Shown here piece after piece: positions 61,929 through 64,000 of a DNA stretch of 64,000 bases. The notes beneath the pieces were generated by a model that worked only from the letters and a program-made list of their open reading frames with translations, was not told where the DNA came from and did no database searches. Within the stretch, counting starts at the first letter, position 1. Each line of letters starts with the position of its first letter. The DNA is from Dirofilaria immitis (Eukaryota > Nematoda > Chromadorea > Rhabditida > Onchocercidae): the NCBI GenBank assembly GCA_024305405.1, contig JAKNDB010000068.1, positions 1,854,501 to 1,918,500 of the forward strand. The letters run 5' to 3'. The position numbers and the translations under genes are program-made.

Positions 61929-63505
61929 GTTATCAATTTGCTGAACATAGATAAAAATCATGTTTATATTGCCTAGCATATTTTTAGCCAAGTAACTAGT
62001 ATAATATAATTCAAGCAATGCATTTTAGTTCTTTTGGCTTATGGAAATTTTTTAATACAATTTTACATATTTGATTATTTTGAGGATAACAAATTGCATA
62101 TTTGGCCATGGCCATGAATGAATCTTTCAAAAGAAATTCATGATGTTTACTACGATAATCAACCAATCTTGTCGATAATATTACTGGTTTAGTATTGAGC
62201 AGTTTTTCGACATTATTACAAATTGGACGAATCGAAATATTTTATAACTTAAATTGAAATATTAATTTGCTTGAGAACCAATTAGAATTTGGTCTTAAAT
62301 CCATTTCAACAATTTTTAATTTTATAATTTCCAAATAAAAGAATCTTTTTGAAATATCAGTTATGAAAAGCAATTTGCAAATTGGTTGGTAAAAAAAAAT
62401 TTTCAATTATAATATTATCGATCATAGAAGATATGAAAGAAATTATTTCGAGAAAAGCAAAAATATGTAATCAATATTTTTATTGCAATAATAGTAAAGG
62501 TAAGTAATATTTTGTAAAGATTTAAAATTACCAAGTAAATTCTATACGATCTAGTACGACGGTCTCTTATTGATAAAAGAAAATAATTGAAAATTCAATC
62601 TAAAATAAAATTAAAAGAAAATTGCCAAGAAATTTAAGCAGTCTAATTTGTTTGCTTCGTTTTTTTTTTTTTTTTTTCTGTTATAGCTTTCTAAAATAAA
62701 AGGAACTTAGTAAGGAGGAAAAAAGAAAATGTCAACCTCGAACCCGTTATGAAAATGGCAAAGAAAAAAAAACGGACACTAAAAAAATTGTCACTTATCA
62801 TCAATTGACATCGTACTATTATCCATCTTTTCGTCCCATTTTATTTTTTATTTCCTTTTTTTTTTATTCCCACCAATTTCGGCAAATATTTTTGCAATTC
62901 CTTATGGAATATGATATATATATATGAGCATTATATTGTTTTTCAGTATTTTCTTTTCATAATATATTCGTTTTCACCTTATAAAACAATAAAATATGAA
63001 GGAATTTAAATTATTGCATAATATGGCAGTTACTCTGTATTGTATAGGCAGTTTGATCATAAACTTTGGAAGCAACAATTGATGAAGTTTGATAAAAGAT
63101 TGCCAATTTTTTAATCATACTCTATTGTAATACTTCTATTTCTGTTATTTATGATCGAATTGGAGGAACAGTAACAGTAATCATGATGAAATACAATGTA
63201 TAAAATAAATGAAAAAAAAGAGAAAAAACCCTCCTCAAATGATGCATTACTTTAAGAATTGCAATTTTAGTGCCATATTGTGTAATAATTAACAATATTC
63301 TCAAAATGTCAAATTCCAATTCTCAATCATCATCTTCGTTAGCTTTACATCGAAGAAACAAATGGAGAATTCTTTTTTTTTAGTTTCTTATCGAAAACTA
63401 TTTATGATTTGCAATAAACAAATCACGAAATGAAGTGAAAAAGATTTATTGCTAACGAATAAGTATATAAAAAATACAATAGATAGTAAACAAAATAAAT
63501 TGCTA
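61929..63505. other. Intergenic, nothing recognised
   Basis: AT-rich with long A and T runs; no gene supported on either strand. Confidence 0.45.
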
Positions 63506-64000
63506 CTAACGAATTTTTTCATACAACCAAACACCATCAAAACCATTTCCAATGGTACAAAGCAATAGCCACTGAGTGTTTCCTTCAGATAGAGGTAATG
63601 GAAAGCGACAAGCTATTAAAAGGAACCAATCTTCATTTCCATAATTTTCATGGACAGATCACTCATCTGCAAAATTTTACTCGTATTATTTTTGACTTCA
63701 TATAGCAAATAAAATATTTAACGCATAGCTAGATTATTTATGATAAAAAATTTTGATTCTACTTAAAGCGATACTCTGAAACCAAACAATTAACTCCATA
63801 ACAGCATACTGACATAAATATTTTCAATTATATGTAAAAGGGATACGAATATTTCCATGCGTATTCTTTTTTTTTTTTTTAAACCAGAAATATTGGATTA
63901 AAACGATTATTTATTATTCATTTAAAATGATTACTATAAAATCTTTATGGACAAATTTCAACTTACCAATGTTTCGGTTCCAAATATGATCGCCGTTTTA
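63506..64000 (-). CDS. 3' end of an unidentified conserved-looking gene (partial)
   Basis: Two exons at the window edge: one running in from beyond 64000 to 63967, and the last exon 63666-63506. A GTAAGT donor and a TTTTGCAG acceptor join them in phase 0. Readable sequence: AIIFGTETLMSDLSMKNYG, then EDWFLLIACRFPLPLSEG, then QWLLLCTIGNGFDGVWLYEK and a stop. One base is missing in the coding A-run (T4 at 63655-63658), between SMK and NYG; without it the frame stops early. The Trp- and Gly-rich C-terminus looks like a conserved globular end, but I do not recognise the family. Confidence 0.55.

Noticed and set aside
1..64000. Wolbachia or other bacterial insertion, viral or retrotransposon coding sequence
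   Set aside because: No bacterial-type long genes and no reverse transcriptase, integrase or capsid-like frames were recognised.

Overview
The window is AT-rich eukaryotic nuclear DNA carrying small-exon, intron-split genes. Introns have GT...TTTTCAG/TTTTTAG borders, and several start codons sit 0-50 bases after a TTTCAG-like site with no upstream exon, as expected for spliced-leader trans-splicing. Protein resemblances (UNC-25-like glutamate decarboxylase, EPG-3/VMP1, DRG2, TM2D2) and the splice style point to a nematode, perhaps a filarial-type (clade III) parasite; the clade is inference. No rRNA, tRNA, CRISPR or bacterial operon was seen.

Layout. 1.1-4.4 kb: VMP1/EPG-3 autophagy protein (+). 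6.9-13.8 kb: glutamate decarboxylase for GABA synthesis (+), with a 134-bp satellite in intron 1 and an interspersed repeat in intron 9. 13.8-15.2 kb: minisatellites. 15.7-17.1 kb: Cys-rich, probably secreted protein (-). 18.4-20.7 kb: long inverted-repeat element. 21.7-26.8 kb: zinc-finger locus with one gene carrying PLDLS (CtBP-type) motifs, one decayed gene, and inverted scraps of both. 27.7-36.7 kb: compact minus-strand block RPRD1 > DRG2 > SDHAF2 > TM2D2, with splice-acceptor-like sites just before three of the four start codons. 37.8-40.9 kb: two small unrecognised membrane proteins. 41-46 kb: repeats only. 46.5-49.3 kb: an unrecognised single-pass membrane protein on tiny exons. 51.9-55.1 kb: GT31-like glycosyltransferase with a membrane helix at each end and a dead duplicate exon. 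56.3-58.3 kb: atypical dual-specificity phosphatase (-). 58.8-59.9 kb: Ly6/three-finger surface protein (+). 63.5-64.0 kb: 3' end of an unidentified gene (-).

The strongest cross-cutting observation is that about twenty otherwise well-conserved exons are broken by a single missing base, nearly always in a homopolymer. Supplying one base restores both the family alignment and the splice phase. This looks like systematic consensus error (long-read style) rather than mass pseudogenisation, and it explains why the raw open frames are so short. Gene spans below run from start to stop codon, with exons listed in the text.
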